Source of the DNA: Haloarcula halophila
GTDB taxonomy: Archaea; Halobacteriota; Halobacteria; Halobacteriales; Haloarculaceae
Reading direction: 5' to 3'
Assembly (NCBI RefSeq): GCF_029278565.1
Contig: NZ_CP119562.1
Location: 50,496-114,495 of the forward strand
Length of the DNA: 64,000 bases
Made by a program: the position numbers and the translations under genes. Below the pieces are notes generated by a model, which ran no database searches, had not been told where the DNA came from, and was given only the letters and a program-made list of their open reading frames with translations. Below are positions 33,695 through 41,346 of this stretch, in pieces. Within the stretch, counting starts at the first letter, position 1. Each line of letters opens with the position of its first letter.

Positions 33695-34324
33695 CTACTC
33701 GTCGTCCGCGTCGTCCTGCAGATCCTCGAGGAACTGTTCTTTCGAGTGATCCAGATCGTACTCGTTGATCAGGTCGAGTGCTGCCAGCGCTGCACCGTCG
33801 CCGGCGATATCCGCACCCAGGAGCTGGCTGAGATGTGCTACAGCGTGATAGGCGTGCTCGTGCTCTTCGGAGCCAGTCTGAACGCACTCCAGGAAGAACC
33901 GTCGCCACGCAGTCGCTGTTCCACTCACACTGACCGTCCAGTGGGGCGGGTCGTCCGACGTCGACGACGGACGCTCGTAGTGTTCTGAGAGTTGGTCGAA
34001 CAGCCGGTCGACGATATCGCCCTTCCAGACCGTGGGACGGTGCGGATCGAAATCTGCGGAGATGAGGTCGGTCCACTCGGCGTAGGACTGGAAGTCGTGG
34101 GAGAGCGAGAGCCGGACTTCCTGGGTCTCCAAGGCCTCGGTGTGCTCCCAGTCGCCGACCCGGCGGAACCGTTCTGCAACGCCGCGGGCGTTGACGGTTA
34201 GGGAGGGGAACGCATCGTCTCCGGCCGCCGACGTCGCCTTGTCGGTGTCCTGCTCGTCTGCGTCTGGCTCTCTGTACTCCTTGCCCTTCTCTGCTGGCAG
34301 TGTCGGTTGCTCTTGCGTCGACAT
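33695..34324 (-). CDS. Hypothetical protein
   Basis: 209 aa; acidic N-terminal 45 residues, then a globular domain (RGVAERFRRVGDWEHTEALE, VTVS-like strands, HAYHAVAHLSQLLGADIAG) and an acidic helical end. No family is recognised. Preceded by a long-leader hairpin; adjacent genes have their own hairpins, so it is probably monocistronic. Confidence 0.65.
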   Translation of the reverse strand: MSTQEQPTLPAEKGKEYREPDADEQDTDKATSAAGDDAFPSLTVNARGVAERFRRVGDWEHTEALETQEVRLSLSHDFQSYAEWTDLISADFDPHRPTVWKGDIVDRLFDQLSEHYERPSSTSDDPPHWTVSVSGTATAWRRFFLECVQTGSEEHEHAYHAVAHLSQLLGADIAGDGAALAALDLINEYDLDHSKEQFLEDLQDDADDE

Positions 34325-34355
34325 AGCTCTGTGTCGGGAACGTTCTCTCTGGAAC

Positions 34356-34384
34356 GCCCCTCACCCGTCAGGGGCGCAGAAAAC
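34356..34384 (-). promoter_or_regulatory. Operon-head hairpin, copy 10 (long-leader type)
   Basis: Minus strand: TTTTCTGC, stem GCCCC/GGGGC, loop TGACGGGTGA; ATG at 34324. Confidence 0.75.
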
Positions 34385-34416
34385 CGCTGTCGACGGCCAG
34401 TCGGACGAAAGAGGAG

Positions 34417-35223
34417 CTAGAGCTGGTGGGCTTCCATCTCCTGGTCAGCCATCGCTTCGGCCTCGAAGGTCAGCAGGTGCGACCGGAGACGGGCGTAGGC
34501 ACTGGCGCTGTTGCTGGCCACGCAGAAGCGGTTGGGCTGGGCATCCCGCGGATCGCCCCCGTTGTCGATCCACTCCTCCAGGGTGAATTCCCGTGCTTTC
34601 AGCTGGCCGGCGGCGGCCTCGAAGACGGTGGCGACCGACGGCGTGTCATGGTTCTGAGCGACGTAGGCGACCTCGACGGCGTCGTGGCTGGCATCGAAGC
34701 GCTCCCAGCCGTCGACCTCGGCAGGCGGGTCCTCGGCAAACTGCTGGATCTCGCGTCGGACTCGCTCGTCTTCGGCGGCCTCGCGCCAGGCCTGCTCGAT
34801 ATCCACGAGTTGGGACTGTTCGATTGCTTCGAGGGCCTCGGAGGGAACGCAGTCTGCTGCCCAGGCCAGCACTGTCTGGGCTTTCTGGTGTTTCACCTCG
34901 GGTTCGCCCGTCAGTTGCCCGATGTTCCGCTCGCGGGGAGACATCGAGAACACCTGGTAGCGCCAGAAGCCGGGGTCGTCTTCGCGGTCCTCGTCGCGAT
35001 CGGGAGCCCACTCTTCCATCGAGATTCGGATGTCCTCGTGGTGGTGGAACCCGGTTCGGAAGCCAGCGGCACAGAGGATGCGTTCAGCAAGGTCGATAGC
35101 ACGCTCTTGGTCGTCGGCAGGCACCTCGTCGGGCCGCTCGACGTCGACGTGGAACGGGAGTCCGACGTCGCTCGCGATGGCGCGCTGGAAGTCAGGTTCG
35201 AGCGGGGTGTCGGTCGTCTTCAT
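34417..35223 (-). CDS. Hypothetical protein
   Basis: 268 aa, mostly helical and acidic. HKQKAQTVLAWAADC and VDIEQAWREAAEDERVRREI are helices; the end has ASAYARLRSHLLTFEAEAMA. His-rich FHHHEDIRIS near residue 60 may bind metal. No recognised domain. It starts at an ATG 8 nt after a short hairpin. Confidence 0.6.
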   Translation of the reverse strand: MKTTDTPLEPDFQRAIASDVGLPFHVDVERPDEVPADDQERAIDLAERILCAAGFRTGFHHHEDIRISMEEWAPDRDEDREDDPGFWRYQVFSMSPRERNIGQLTGEPEVKHQKAQTVLAWAADCVPSEALEAIEQSQLVDIEQAWREAAEDERVRREIQQFAEDPPAEVDGWERFDASHDAVEVAYVAQNHDTPSVATVFEAAAGQLKAREFTLEEWIDNGGDPRDAQPNRFCVASNSASAYARLRSHLLTFEAEAMADQEMEAHQL

Positions 35224-35231
35224 AGATCTGA

Positions 35232-35259
35232 GCCTCCACCCCGTGAGGCGACAAAAAAC
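35232..35259 (-). promoter_or_regulatory. Operon-head hairpin, copy 11
   Basis: Minus strand: GGTTTTTTGTC, stem GCCTC/GAGGC, loop ACGGGGTG; ATG at 35223. Confidence 0.7.
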
Positions 35260-35280
35260 CGACGCCGTCGTCGACTGGAT

Positions 35281-35562
35281 CTAGAGGTACTGGTCGACAG
35301 TCTCGCCGTGCTCCGATTCGAGGATGTCCCAGTCGACGGCTTCCTGGTACTCGGTGCGGATCTCGCCGTCGACGAGCATATTGTCGGCGAAGGCTTCGAC
35401 CTGAGTCTCGACGGGGGCGTCCTGCAGACCGCGCTCTCTTGCGAGATATCGAATGCCAAAGAAACTTCGACCGTCGACTGCAAGCTGCCAAAGCAGCAGT
35501 TTCCGATTCCCGTAGGTAGCCAGTTCTTCGAGCAGTGCTTCGTCGTCTGTCGTGGTGTTCAC
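35281..35562 (-). CDS. Small helical hypothetical protein
   Basis: 93 aa from a GTG at 35562 that follows a hairpin copy; no ATG fits. YGNRKLLLWQLAVDGRSFFG and RYLARERGLQDAP suggest a compact helical domain. Unknown function. Confidence 0.6.
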   Translation of the reverse strand: MNTTTDDEALLEELATYGNRKLLLWQLAVDGRSFFGIRYLARERGLQDAPVETQVEAFADNMLVDGEIRTEYQEAVDWDILESEHGETVDQYL

Positions 35563-35570
35563 TGGTGGAA

Positions 35571-35600
35571 TCCTCCACCCTCTCGGGGAGACAGAAAACC
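35571..35600 (-). promoter_or_regulatory. Operon-head hairpin, copy 12
   Basis: Minus strand: GGTTTTCTG, stem CTCC/GGAG with a flanking G-T pair, loop about CCGAGAGGGT; GTG start at 35562. Confidence 0.6.
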
Positions 35601-35916
35601 GCCGACTCCCCCAGCCGGCTGTCGCCGACGGGATTTTGGCTACGCTCGCCTGTCCCGGTGGCCTCCCACCACGGTTTCCCCCCGACACCACGATGGGGAT
35701 CGGGTTTCGTCGTTGGAATCTGCCGGTGTGTGCTGAAAACCCCGGTTGTTCCGATTGCCTCGGGCACCGGGAGCACAGGCGGGGCCTCCCCTGCTAAGCT
35801 ACGGTGGGTTCTCGTATCGAAGCCGCAGCGAGCTCCTGTCGGAGCCGGTTGGCCCCTTCAAGCGAGCGGTGTCTTTTGTTTCGAGTTTCCAGTATAAAAA
35901 ATCTACTAGGAAGTGC
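35601..35916. other. Intergenic, no gene recognised
   Basis: About 315 bp between two hairpin-led genes. No supported frame or repeat. Confidence 0.5.
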
Positions 35917-36162
35917 TTAGGAATCCGCCTTCTCAGGCTGAATCCCGCGGAGTCGGTCGCTGATGTTGTCGTCGTACTCAGCGAGCAGTTGGTAGAACTC
36001 GTCGATGGTCTGCTCAGCGTCCTCGGCCTTCGCTTTGATCGTGACCTGGTCCTCGTCTCGGGTTCCAGTGCCTCGCTTGAGCCGGGCTTCCATGCTCGTT
36101 CCAATATCCGTTCGCTCGATACGCTCGACGTCGATGTCGGCTGAAGTGTCGTCGTCGGACAT
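35917..36162 (-). CDS. Small acidic hypothetical protein
   Basis: 81 aa. RTDIGTSMEARLKRGTGTRD then EDQVTIKAKAEDAEQTIDEF looks like a beta strand pair plus helix. Begins ATGTCCGACGACGA, as does the 27415 product, though the rest differs. Hairpin upstream. Confidence 0.65.
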   Translation of the reverse strand: MSDDDTSADIDVERIERTDIGTSMEARLKRGTGTRDEDQVTIKAKAEDAEQTIDEFYQLLAEYDDNISDRLRGIQPEKADS

Positions 36163-36191
36163 AGTTCTCTGACGGGAGCGCTCTCTGGAAC

Positions 36192-36220
36192 GCCCCTCAG
36201 CCCCTGGGGGCGCAGAAAAG
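36192..36220 (-). promoter_or_regulatory. Operon-head hairpin, copy 13 (long-leader type)
   Basis: Minus strand: TTTTCTGC, stem GCCCC/GGGGC, loop CAGGGGCTGA; ATG at 36162. The SD-like GGTGA is CTGA here. Confidence 0.75.
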
Positions 36221-36225
36221 AGCGG

Positions 36226-37050
36226 TCACTGGTCGCGGTCGAAAGCCAGCAAGGACGCCTGCTCGCCGCCAGACAGCGTCGAGACGGACACCGACTCACC
36301 TTCCTTCTGGCGCTCCGAGTCCTGCCCTGCGTCGTCTGGGGCGACCTCCTCGGCCGTGTTCTCGAACGCCCCGGTCAGCGAGTCCCGGAGGTCCTCGGTC
36401 TCGTCCTCGTCGAGTTCGCGAACGCTCCCGCCCATCGGCGAGTGGGTGGTCTGCCACGCCCGCTGGTAGTCGATGGTGAGCGAGTCGCCCTGGACGATGT
36501 AGGCGTCGAGGTTGAAGAAACAGCAGTTCAGTGCTGCCATCTTTGCACAGAGCGGGTCCTTGTCCTGGCCGACAAACAGCGCCTCGGGGTGTCGCCGACC
36601 GCCGACCAGGAGCATCCGCCCGCTCCCACAGGCTGGGTCGAGGACCGTCTGTCGACCGTCGGTTTCGCTGTCGTCGACGATCCCCGAGATCCCGGCCATC
36701 ATTTCGCACACGGGGTGCGGGGTGAAGTGCTGGCCGAAGGCGTCGCTGGACATCCCGTACTCTTCGTAGACGGCGCCGAGAACGTCGGCGTCAGTCTCGG
36801 CCATGCGTTCCTGAAGCTGGCCAAACGCCGTGGCGAAGAGGTCGGGCGAGCGCTGCCCCTCGGGCTGGTCCAGGTCGGCCCGCTCGCGATAGTCCTCCAG
36901 AATCTCCAGGTAGGGTTCGTCCCGGCGCTGGAGAGCGTATAGCATCAACTCGACCCAGTCGCGGAAAACTGAGTGGGCGCTGTGGCCGCGCTTGCGGATC
37001 TGTTCGAGCGTCGCAATGAGGTCGTCGACGTCGACGTGTGGAGAAGCCAT
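36226..37050 (-). CDS. HsdM-like N6-adenine methylase lacking motif IV
   Basis: 274 aa from the ATG at 37050. An N-terminal helical part is followed by AFGQHFTPHPVCEMMA (the region before the SAM site in type I methylases), motif I LDPACGSGRMLL and LFVGQDKDPLCAKMAALN (motif II). After DAYIVQGDSLT, where N/D/S-PP-Y/F should follow, the sequence reads TTHSPMGG, with no PP-Y/F. It may bind SAM and DNA without methylating, or be a decoy or partner subunit. The acidic tail is about 60 residues. Confidence 0.8.
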   Translation of the reverse strand: MASPHVDVDDLIATLEQIRKRGHSAHSVFRDWVELMLYALQRRDEPYLEILEDYRERADLDQPEGQRSPDLFATAFGQLQERMAETDADVLGAVYEEYGMSSDAFGQHFTPHPVCEMMAGISGIVDDSETDGRQTVLDPACGSGRMLLVGGRRHPEALFVGQDKDPLCAKMAALNCCFFNLDAYIVQGDSLTIDYQRAWQTTHSPMGGSVRELDEDETEDLRDSLTGAFENTAEEVAPDDAGQDSERQKEGESVSVSTLSGGEQASLLAFDRDQ

Positions 37051-37080
37051 CCTCTCATCCTCTCGGGAGGAACAGAAAAC
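37050..37080 (-). promoter_or_regulatory. Operon-head hairpin, copy 14 (overlaps start)
   Basis: Minus strand: TTTTCTGT, stem TCCTC/GAGGA, loop CCGAGAGGATGA; the stem runs into the ATG at 37050. Confidence 0.7.
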
Positions 37081-37095
37081 AGGGGAGCGCTGTGT

Positions 37096-37140
37096 CTTAA
37101 CCAATACACCCCACAATCCCCCGCCCTCGTGTTGGTTAAG
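37096..37140. repeat. TTAACCAACA inverted repeat, copy 2
   Basis: CTTAACCAATAC, spacer, GTGTTGGTTAAG; one arm has a T for C. 45 bp. Confidence 0.8.
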
Positions 37141-37151
37141 AACGGTTGCTC

Positions 37152-37374
37152 CATTCGTCTTTAGCTAATACTCACAGTAATACTGAATAACCGCGTATCG
37201 AAGGCGAATTGCGTCGCAGCACGCTCGCTACAACCCGAAAACACAGCTTCCAATCTTCGTGTATCGCCTGTTCTCGATAGCAAGAACATCTCAGTCGCTG
37301 GTTTCCTCGTTCTAATACTGAAGGGAATAATACCGTCGCAAAATATTATCACCAGTCTTAGCTAAAGACGAATG
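37152..37374. mobile_element. MITE with 12-bp target duplication
   Basis: 223 bp with perfect 17-bp ends (CATTCGTCTTTAGCTAA at 37152-37168, mirrored at 37358-37374), flanked by GAACGGTTGCTC at 37140-37151 and 37375-37386. It has no gene. The target duplication length fits IS4-type (ISH8-like) transposition; the end sequence should identify the parent IS. Confidence 0.85.
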
Positions 37375-37386
37375 GAACGGTTGCTC

Positions 37387-37568
37387 TTATGTAGAACTAC
37401 GGAAAGCCCGATAACGAGACACTGAATGATTAGCTAGGTTGAGCGAGCGATGATGCCGAAGGTGTGAGCGGCCTGTTTCAAGTCCTGCTTGGACAGGCTG
37501 CAGACCTTCCACAGCCACCGCCTGATGAGAAAAAAGATTTCTCCGCATGGAGGCGGAACAGGAGGATG
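37387..37568. other. Probable IS remnant
   Basis: The minus strand reads SKQDLKQAAHTFGIIARST before a stop, like the C-terminus of a transposase. No intact frame. Confidence 0.35.
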
Positions 37569-37901
37569 TCAATCGATTTGCCCTCGGATTAGTAAGAGAA
37601 GTATCCAAAGACCGATCCAGAAGGAGAAATGCAGGACTGTGAGGGCGGTTGTTGAGAAAAAGTGGAACGACGTCGTTATCTCGATTAATTCTGAATACAA
37701 CCAGAACCCAGCTAAAATTGTCAGTATGAAACTTATACTGCCGAATATCCAGAAGTCACCGAATCTGGTTTCTTGTGTCGGCCGTGACTCTGCCTGCCTC
37801 CCATTTTGTTGTGGTGTGTTCACACATACCTCCCAACCGTATAGTACATTATAGACGGTTATAAATACACCGGGGGATTGGTAGGCCGTGTTCACTGGCA
37901 T
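37569..37901 (-). CDS. Small two-helix membrane protein
   Basis: 110 aa, start uncertain (an internal GTG shortly before VNTPQQNGRQ is possible). FWIFGSISFILTILAGFWLY and ALTVLHFSFWIGLWILLLLI are two membrane helices. No family is recognised. No hairpin is seen upstream. Confidence 0.45.
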   Translation of the reverse strand: MPVNTAYQSPGVFITVYNVLYGWEVCVNTPQQNGRQAESRPTQETRFGDFWIFGSISFILTILAGFWLYSELIEITTSFHFFSTTALTVLHFSFWIGLWILLLLIRGQID

Positions 37902-38191
37902 TGTTTAGTTAAACATCTCGTCAGCTGATATTTACCGATTGGTTGATGTGAGCGTTCTACGCCGAATACTCGGAGACTCCCTTTCGTTTCTTGAAGCGAA
38001 CAGCCGGTCGCGTGAAGCCGACGGCGAACGCCTGCATCGAGCGGCTCCGTGTTGACTTCAACAACGCCCAGCTCGATCAGCTCTCGAAATATCCCGCCGA
38101 ACGCTGGCTGAGCAGAACCCATATCGCCACATTAGCGCCGGCTCAGTGTAACTATACGGTCTTTCCGCAGCTTTAGATAAGATGGGTTGAT
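37902..38191. other. Intergenic with possible gene fragment
   Basis: The plus-strand frame at 37991-38176 (RVKPTANACIERLRVDFNNA) looks like a fragment of a former helical protein but lacks a start context and family match. Confidence 0.35.
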
Positions 38192-38235
38192 CTTAACCAA
38201 CACACCTACGTGTTCCTGCTCCGGTGTTGGTTAAG
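38192..38235. repeat. TTAACCAACA inverted repeat, copy 3
   Basis: CTTAACCAACAC, spacer, GTGTTGGTTAAG, 44 bp. It overlaps the last codons of the neighbouring minus-strand gene. Confidence 0.8.
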
Positions 38236-38683
38236 CACAGCGACCGAGGTCGTACAGATCATCCAGCAGGCGCTGGAACATTTGCTGATCCGTCGGCCCG
38301 ACGGGATCGAGTTTCTCGGGGCGTTTGGCGAGGACACTGGCGAAGTCCTCGTCGGGAACCCAGCCGCTGGACTTCTCTGTCGCATCCCACTCCCCGACGA
38401 TCGCCTGCGTGGCGTCTTCCGTGACGTAGACGGCTCGGATTGCTGGCCGCTCGCGCAGCGGTGATCCGGTGACTTTCCGGCTGGCGGGTTTGACCTTCCA
38501 CTCTAAGAGGAGCCCGGTGCGAACCTGGACTGCATACACGGGGACCTGCTCTGACGTTGGCGACTCGCGACGGCCGCCGTCGGCCCAAGATTGCGGCAGT
38601 GGTTCGGGGTCCGATTCGTCTTTCCAGCGCCACGTTCGCTCCTGACTCGCGTTCCGTGAACTGGATTGATAGGCACTACCCAT
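38231..38683 (-). CDS. Hypothetical protein
   Basis: 150 aa. A polar N-terminus is followed by a beta-rich part (YAVQVRTGLLLEWKVKPASR, then AIRAVYVTEDATQAIVGEWD) and a helical end (DQQMFQRLLDDLYDLGR). No family is recognised. A hairpin with a unique stem precedes it. Confidence 0.6.
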   Translation of the reverse strand: MGSAYQSSSRNASQERTWRWKDESDPEPLPQSWADGGRRESPTSEQVPVYAVQVRTGLLLEWKVKPASRKVTGSPLRERPAIRAVYVTEDATQAIVGEWDATEKSSGWVPDEDFASVLAKRPEKLDPVGPTDQQMFQRLLDDLYDLGRCA

Positions 38684-38688
38684 AGCGG

Positions 38689-38719
38689 ATCTCTCAGTTT
38701 CCCTGAGATGCAGAAAATC
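38689..38719 (-). promoter_or_regulatory. Operon-head hairpin, copy 15
   Basis: Minus strand: GATTTTCTGC, stem ATCTC/GAGAT, loop AGGGAAACTGA. The stem is unlike most copies but fully paired. Confidence 0.75.
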
Positions 38720-38789
38720 AGGCGTAGATTACGCCTATCCTAACTTTCTTGCACTTAGCGCTAGTAGGAAAGACCACGAGGACTCCCCG

Positions 38790-39155
38790 ATGAAAACAGC
38801 CGAGTCCCCCATCCCGACCAGCGATTGTTCTGCCCCGAACCAGTGGGTCGCCCGCCAACCTGAGGGCACGCGCAACCTCGATTTCGAGACGATTCGCCAG
38901 TCCCGGTCGACGACCTGGAGCGCTGCACTTGAGGCAAGCGTCGACATTGACCGCGGCGGTCGCCTGGACCTGTTTCTAGTGGCTGTCGACGGCGACTGCC
39001 CGGCCAACTGCTCACTCGCCAAGTATTCCACTGGCGAGCATGCTGGCTGGTGTAGCTGCCAGGTCTTCCAGTCGACCGAGGTCTGCCCGCATCTGTGTGT
39101 GCTTCGCCAGCGGGCTGCTCTCGGCGATCTCTCCCTCCCGACTCGCGAGCGCTAG
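38790..39155 (+). CDS. SWIM zinc-finger protein
   Basis: 121 aa on the plus strand, opposite to the array. AGWCSCQVFQSTEVCPHLCV is the SWIM pattern C-x-C-x(n)-C-x-H. The N-terminal half is beta-rich (DLFLVAVDGDCPANCSLAKY). SWIM domains bind DNA or protein. It is a relative in design of the two-SWIM protein at 42300-42965. Confidence 0.7.
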   Translation: MKTAESPIPTSDCSAPNQWVARQPEGTRNLDFETIRQSRSTTWSAALEASVDIDRGGRLDLFLVAVDGDCPANCSLAKYSTGEHAGWCSCQVFQSTEVCPHLCVLRQRAALGDLSLPTRER

Positions 39156-39460
39156 TGGTCCGGCAGCGCCTGTGCCTTCGCTGCTCCGCGGATCGCTTCG
39201 ACGATCCGGAACAGGACTACTGCCAGCAGCAGGAACGAAACGATCCCAGCACCGTATCCGAAACGCGTCCCAGTCTGGATCGTCGCGACCAGCAGGGGCG
39301 ACAGTGCCAGTCCGATGCCTGCCGAGGAAACCACCACTGCCGCGGCGCCGGCGACTGGCTCGGAGTCGCCCATCCACCGAGACAACAGGATCTCCAGTCC
39401 GATTCCACCGAGCGTTCCAACGAGCCCACCGGCCAGGGCGACGATCTGGAACTCGTTCAT
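39152..39460 (-). CDS. Small membrane protein, second gene of an operon
   Basis: 102 aa with three hydrophobic segments (QIVALAGGLVGTLGGIGLEI; VAGAAAVVVSSAGIGLALSP; GAGIVSFLLLAVVLFRIVEA). Starts in an ATGA overlap with the upstream gene. An entry-exclusion-like role is possible for a small membrane protein in such an element, but this is only a guess. Confidence 0.65.
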   Translation of the reverse strand: MNEFQIVALAGGLVGTLGGIGLEILLSRWMGDSEPVAGAAAVVVSSAGIGLALSPLLVATIQTGTRFGYGAGIVSFLLLAVVLFRIVEAIRGAAKAQALPDH

Positions 39461-39903
39461 CGCTGGTCCCCCAGGGTGATGGCGGCCAGTGGCTGGACGT
39501 CGATGCGGCCGAGTTCCTCGTGATCGAGACACTCACAGAGCGCCTCCCTGACCGTTGCTCGCGAGCAGGGTTCGATGTCGACGCCGTTCCGGGGGTCGTC
39601 CCGGAGCTGGACGTACTCGGCGTCGACGGTCAGTCCCGTGTGCTCGGTGCGACACCAGATCGTCGCGACACCGCCTTGCGTCTGTTTGGTGCGGTACCGA
39701 GCGGCCACTGGTTCGTGGCGAAGCTCGACTAGGACACACTCGACGAAGGCAGCCACCTCCGTTGGCGAGCGAAGCGTCGGGACCTTCGCTTCGAGGGAAC
39801 TCCAGGGATCGTGGTGTGCTGGTGCATCGACCTCGTCGACAACGAGATCTGCGGGTTCGCTTGCTGGCTGTGCGACTCCGTCGGCCTGGCTGTTGACAGA
39901 CAT
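39457..39903 (-). CDS. Hypothetical protein, first gene of an operon
   Basis: 148 aa. DPWSSLEAKVPTLRSPTEVA leads to a beta-rich middle (VATIWCRTEHTGLTVDAEYV) and a helix. No family is recognised. Long-leader hairpin upstream, membrane-protein gene downstream by ATGA overlap. Confidence 0.65.
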   Translation of the reverse strand: MSVNSQADGVAQPASEPADLVVDEVDAPAHHDPWSSLEAKVPTLRSPTEVAAFVECVLVELRHEPVAARYRTKQTQGGVATIWCRTEHTGLTVDAEYVQLRDDPRNGVDIEPCSRATVREALCECLDHEELGRIDVQPLAAITLGDQR

Positions 39904-39932
39904 CGTTCTGTGTCGGGACGCTCTTGTGGACC

Positions 39933-39961
39933 GCCCCTCACCCCCTGGGGGCGCAGAAAAT
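39933..39961 (-). promoter_or_regulatory. Operon-head hairpin, copy 16 (long-leader type)
   Basis: Minus strand: TTTTCTGC, stem GCCCC/GGGGC, loop CAGGGGGTGA, then GCGTCCCGACACAGA before the ATG at 39903. Nearly identical to copy 5. Confidence 0.8.
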
Positions 39962-40176
39962 CGCTGTCAGGGTCATCTGGCGACCAGTACTACTCTGAGG
40001 GTCTGCTATGAACAGCCTCAAAACCGTATTTCACATTGTAGAACAGTGAATGACCCAACCAATTTGTGTACCATTGGGTTGATAGTGAATTTCACGAGAG
40101 AAGGTCTCTGGTATGCTCATGCTCGTACGGTGTTTTTATGAACTCGAAACGTAACAATCTCAGCAGTGACTAACCC

Positions 40177-40449
40177 TTGCAACTAGAACTGATCCGATGG
40201 ATTGGAGTCGGACTCGTTGTCTTCTCCCTTGTTCTAGCGATGGTTGATTCGTCTCGCCAGTCCAATGAAACGACCGTCATGTTGTTCATGGCTGGGAGTG
40301 GTGTTCTCCTCCTGGCGGGGATCGGATACTTTGCTCCCGACTTGCTACTCAGACTGGCGTTCGTGTTCAATATCGGTAGTTGGCTCTTCTATGTGGCTGC
40401 GCTCGTCGCGCCAGTCTATTTCGCCAGTCGAATCTTGGTGATGGGATGA
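40177..40449 (+). CDS. Small membrane protein (first of a pair)
   Basis: 90 aa with three hydrophobic segments (GVGLVVFSLVLAMV; VMLFMAGSGVLLLAGIGYF; NIGSWLFYVAALVAPVYF). TTG start; no ATG fits. It overlaps the next gene by ATGA, so the two form an operon on the plus strand, inserted among minus-strand genes. Confidence 0.65.
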   Translation: MQLELIRWIGVGLVVFSLVLAMVDSSRQSNETTVMLFMAGSGVLLLAGIGYFAPDLLLRLAFVFNIGSWLFYVAALVAPVYFASRILVMG

Positions 40450-41216
40450 TTCCAGCCAATGTGCCTCTCCTTCAGTTATCATTGCTCCTCGACTACGTGC
40501 CCACTTGGTTGGGACCGCTACTGCTCGCTGCTGGACTCATTCTCGTAGTCGTGACGTTCGGATCGTTCTCGATTGCTGGTGAATCACGTTCAGTCACACT
40601 CACCGGTGTGATGTTGCTCTGTGCGTTCGTCGGCGGCGGGTTGATGCTCGTTCCGTTCTATATGCGTCGGACGTACATTTTCGCCGCTGGGCTATTGCTT
40701 GCCGGGCGGTGGATAGAGGGTGTCGCCGCGACGCGATTAGTAAGCAAGATAATCCGGTTCGTGAGTGGGACAGGGTCGGGTAGTCTCTCTGCGACAATTA
40801 GGCGCCGATTCCGCCGTGCAGCGATCATCGTTGGGGTGTTACTGATTGCCGGTTGGGCTGCAGTATGGGTGCTGGTACTCGGGCCAGTCGTCGTTTCTCA
40901 AACGTACGATCTTACGCTTATCTGGACGCTCTTGGTCGGCTTACTCTCCGTTTTCGGACTGGGATTCAAATTCTCATCTGTTGACTCTCGAATTTACTCG
41001 GTTGAACCACGTTTCATTCCAATGGTTATTGGGCTGATTCTGTCAGTTACCGGGGCACAACTGTACAACTTCGAGCTGTTTGAACAAGTTCTCTCAGCGG
41101 GAGCAGTCGAACTTTCAATCTCGGCGTTGGATCCGATACTGTTGCTCGCAGGCAATGGAATCTATGTATTGGGCTACTACTGGTCTGCCCGCAGACGATT
41201 ACAAGAGCTCAAGTGA
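40446..41216 (+). CDS. Polytopic membrane protein (second of a pair)
   Basis: 256 aa with about seven membrane helices. Start ATG at 40446 overlaps the upstream stop. A basic loop (RFVSGTGSGSLSATIRRRFR) divides the first from the second half, which may be repeats. Family unknown; transport or signal functions are open. No hairpin precedes this pair. Confidence 0.7.
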   Translation: MIPANVPLLQLSLLLDYVPTWLGPLLLAAGLILVVVTFGSFSIAGESRSVTLTGVMLLCAFVGGGLMLVPFYMRRTYIFAAGLLLAGRWIEGVAATRLVSKIIRFVSGTGSGSLSATIRRRFRRAAIIVGVLLIAGWAAVWVLVLGPVVVSQTYDLTLIWTLLVGLLSVFGLGFKFSSVDSRIYSVEPRFIPMVIGLILSVTGAQLYNFELFEQVLSAGAVELSISALDPILLLAGNGIYVLGYYWSARRRLQELK

Positions 41217-41346
41217 TGAAGTAGCCTGTACAACAACCAGAGTCGTTGTGACGTAATTTTCAGATTAGACCGATCAGCCGTATTTTAATACTTAGTAATA
41301 CTGTACCGATCAACCTTCGTCTTACCAGCGGCCGTTGTAGAAGCCC

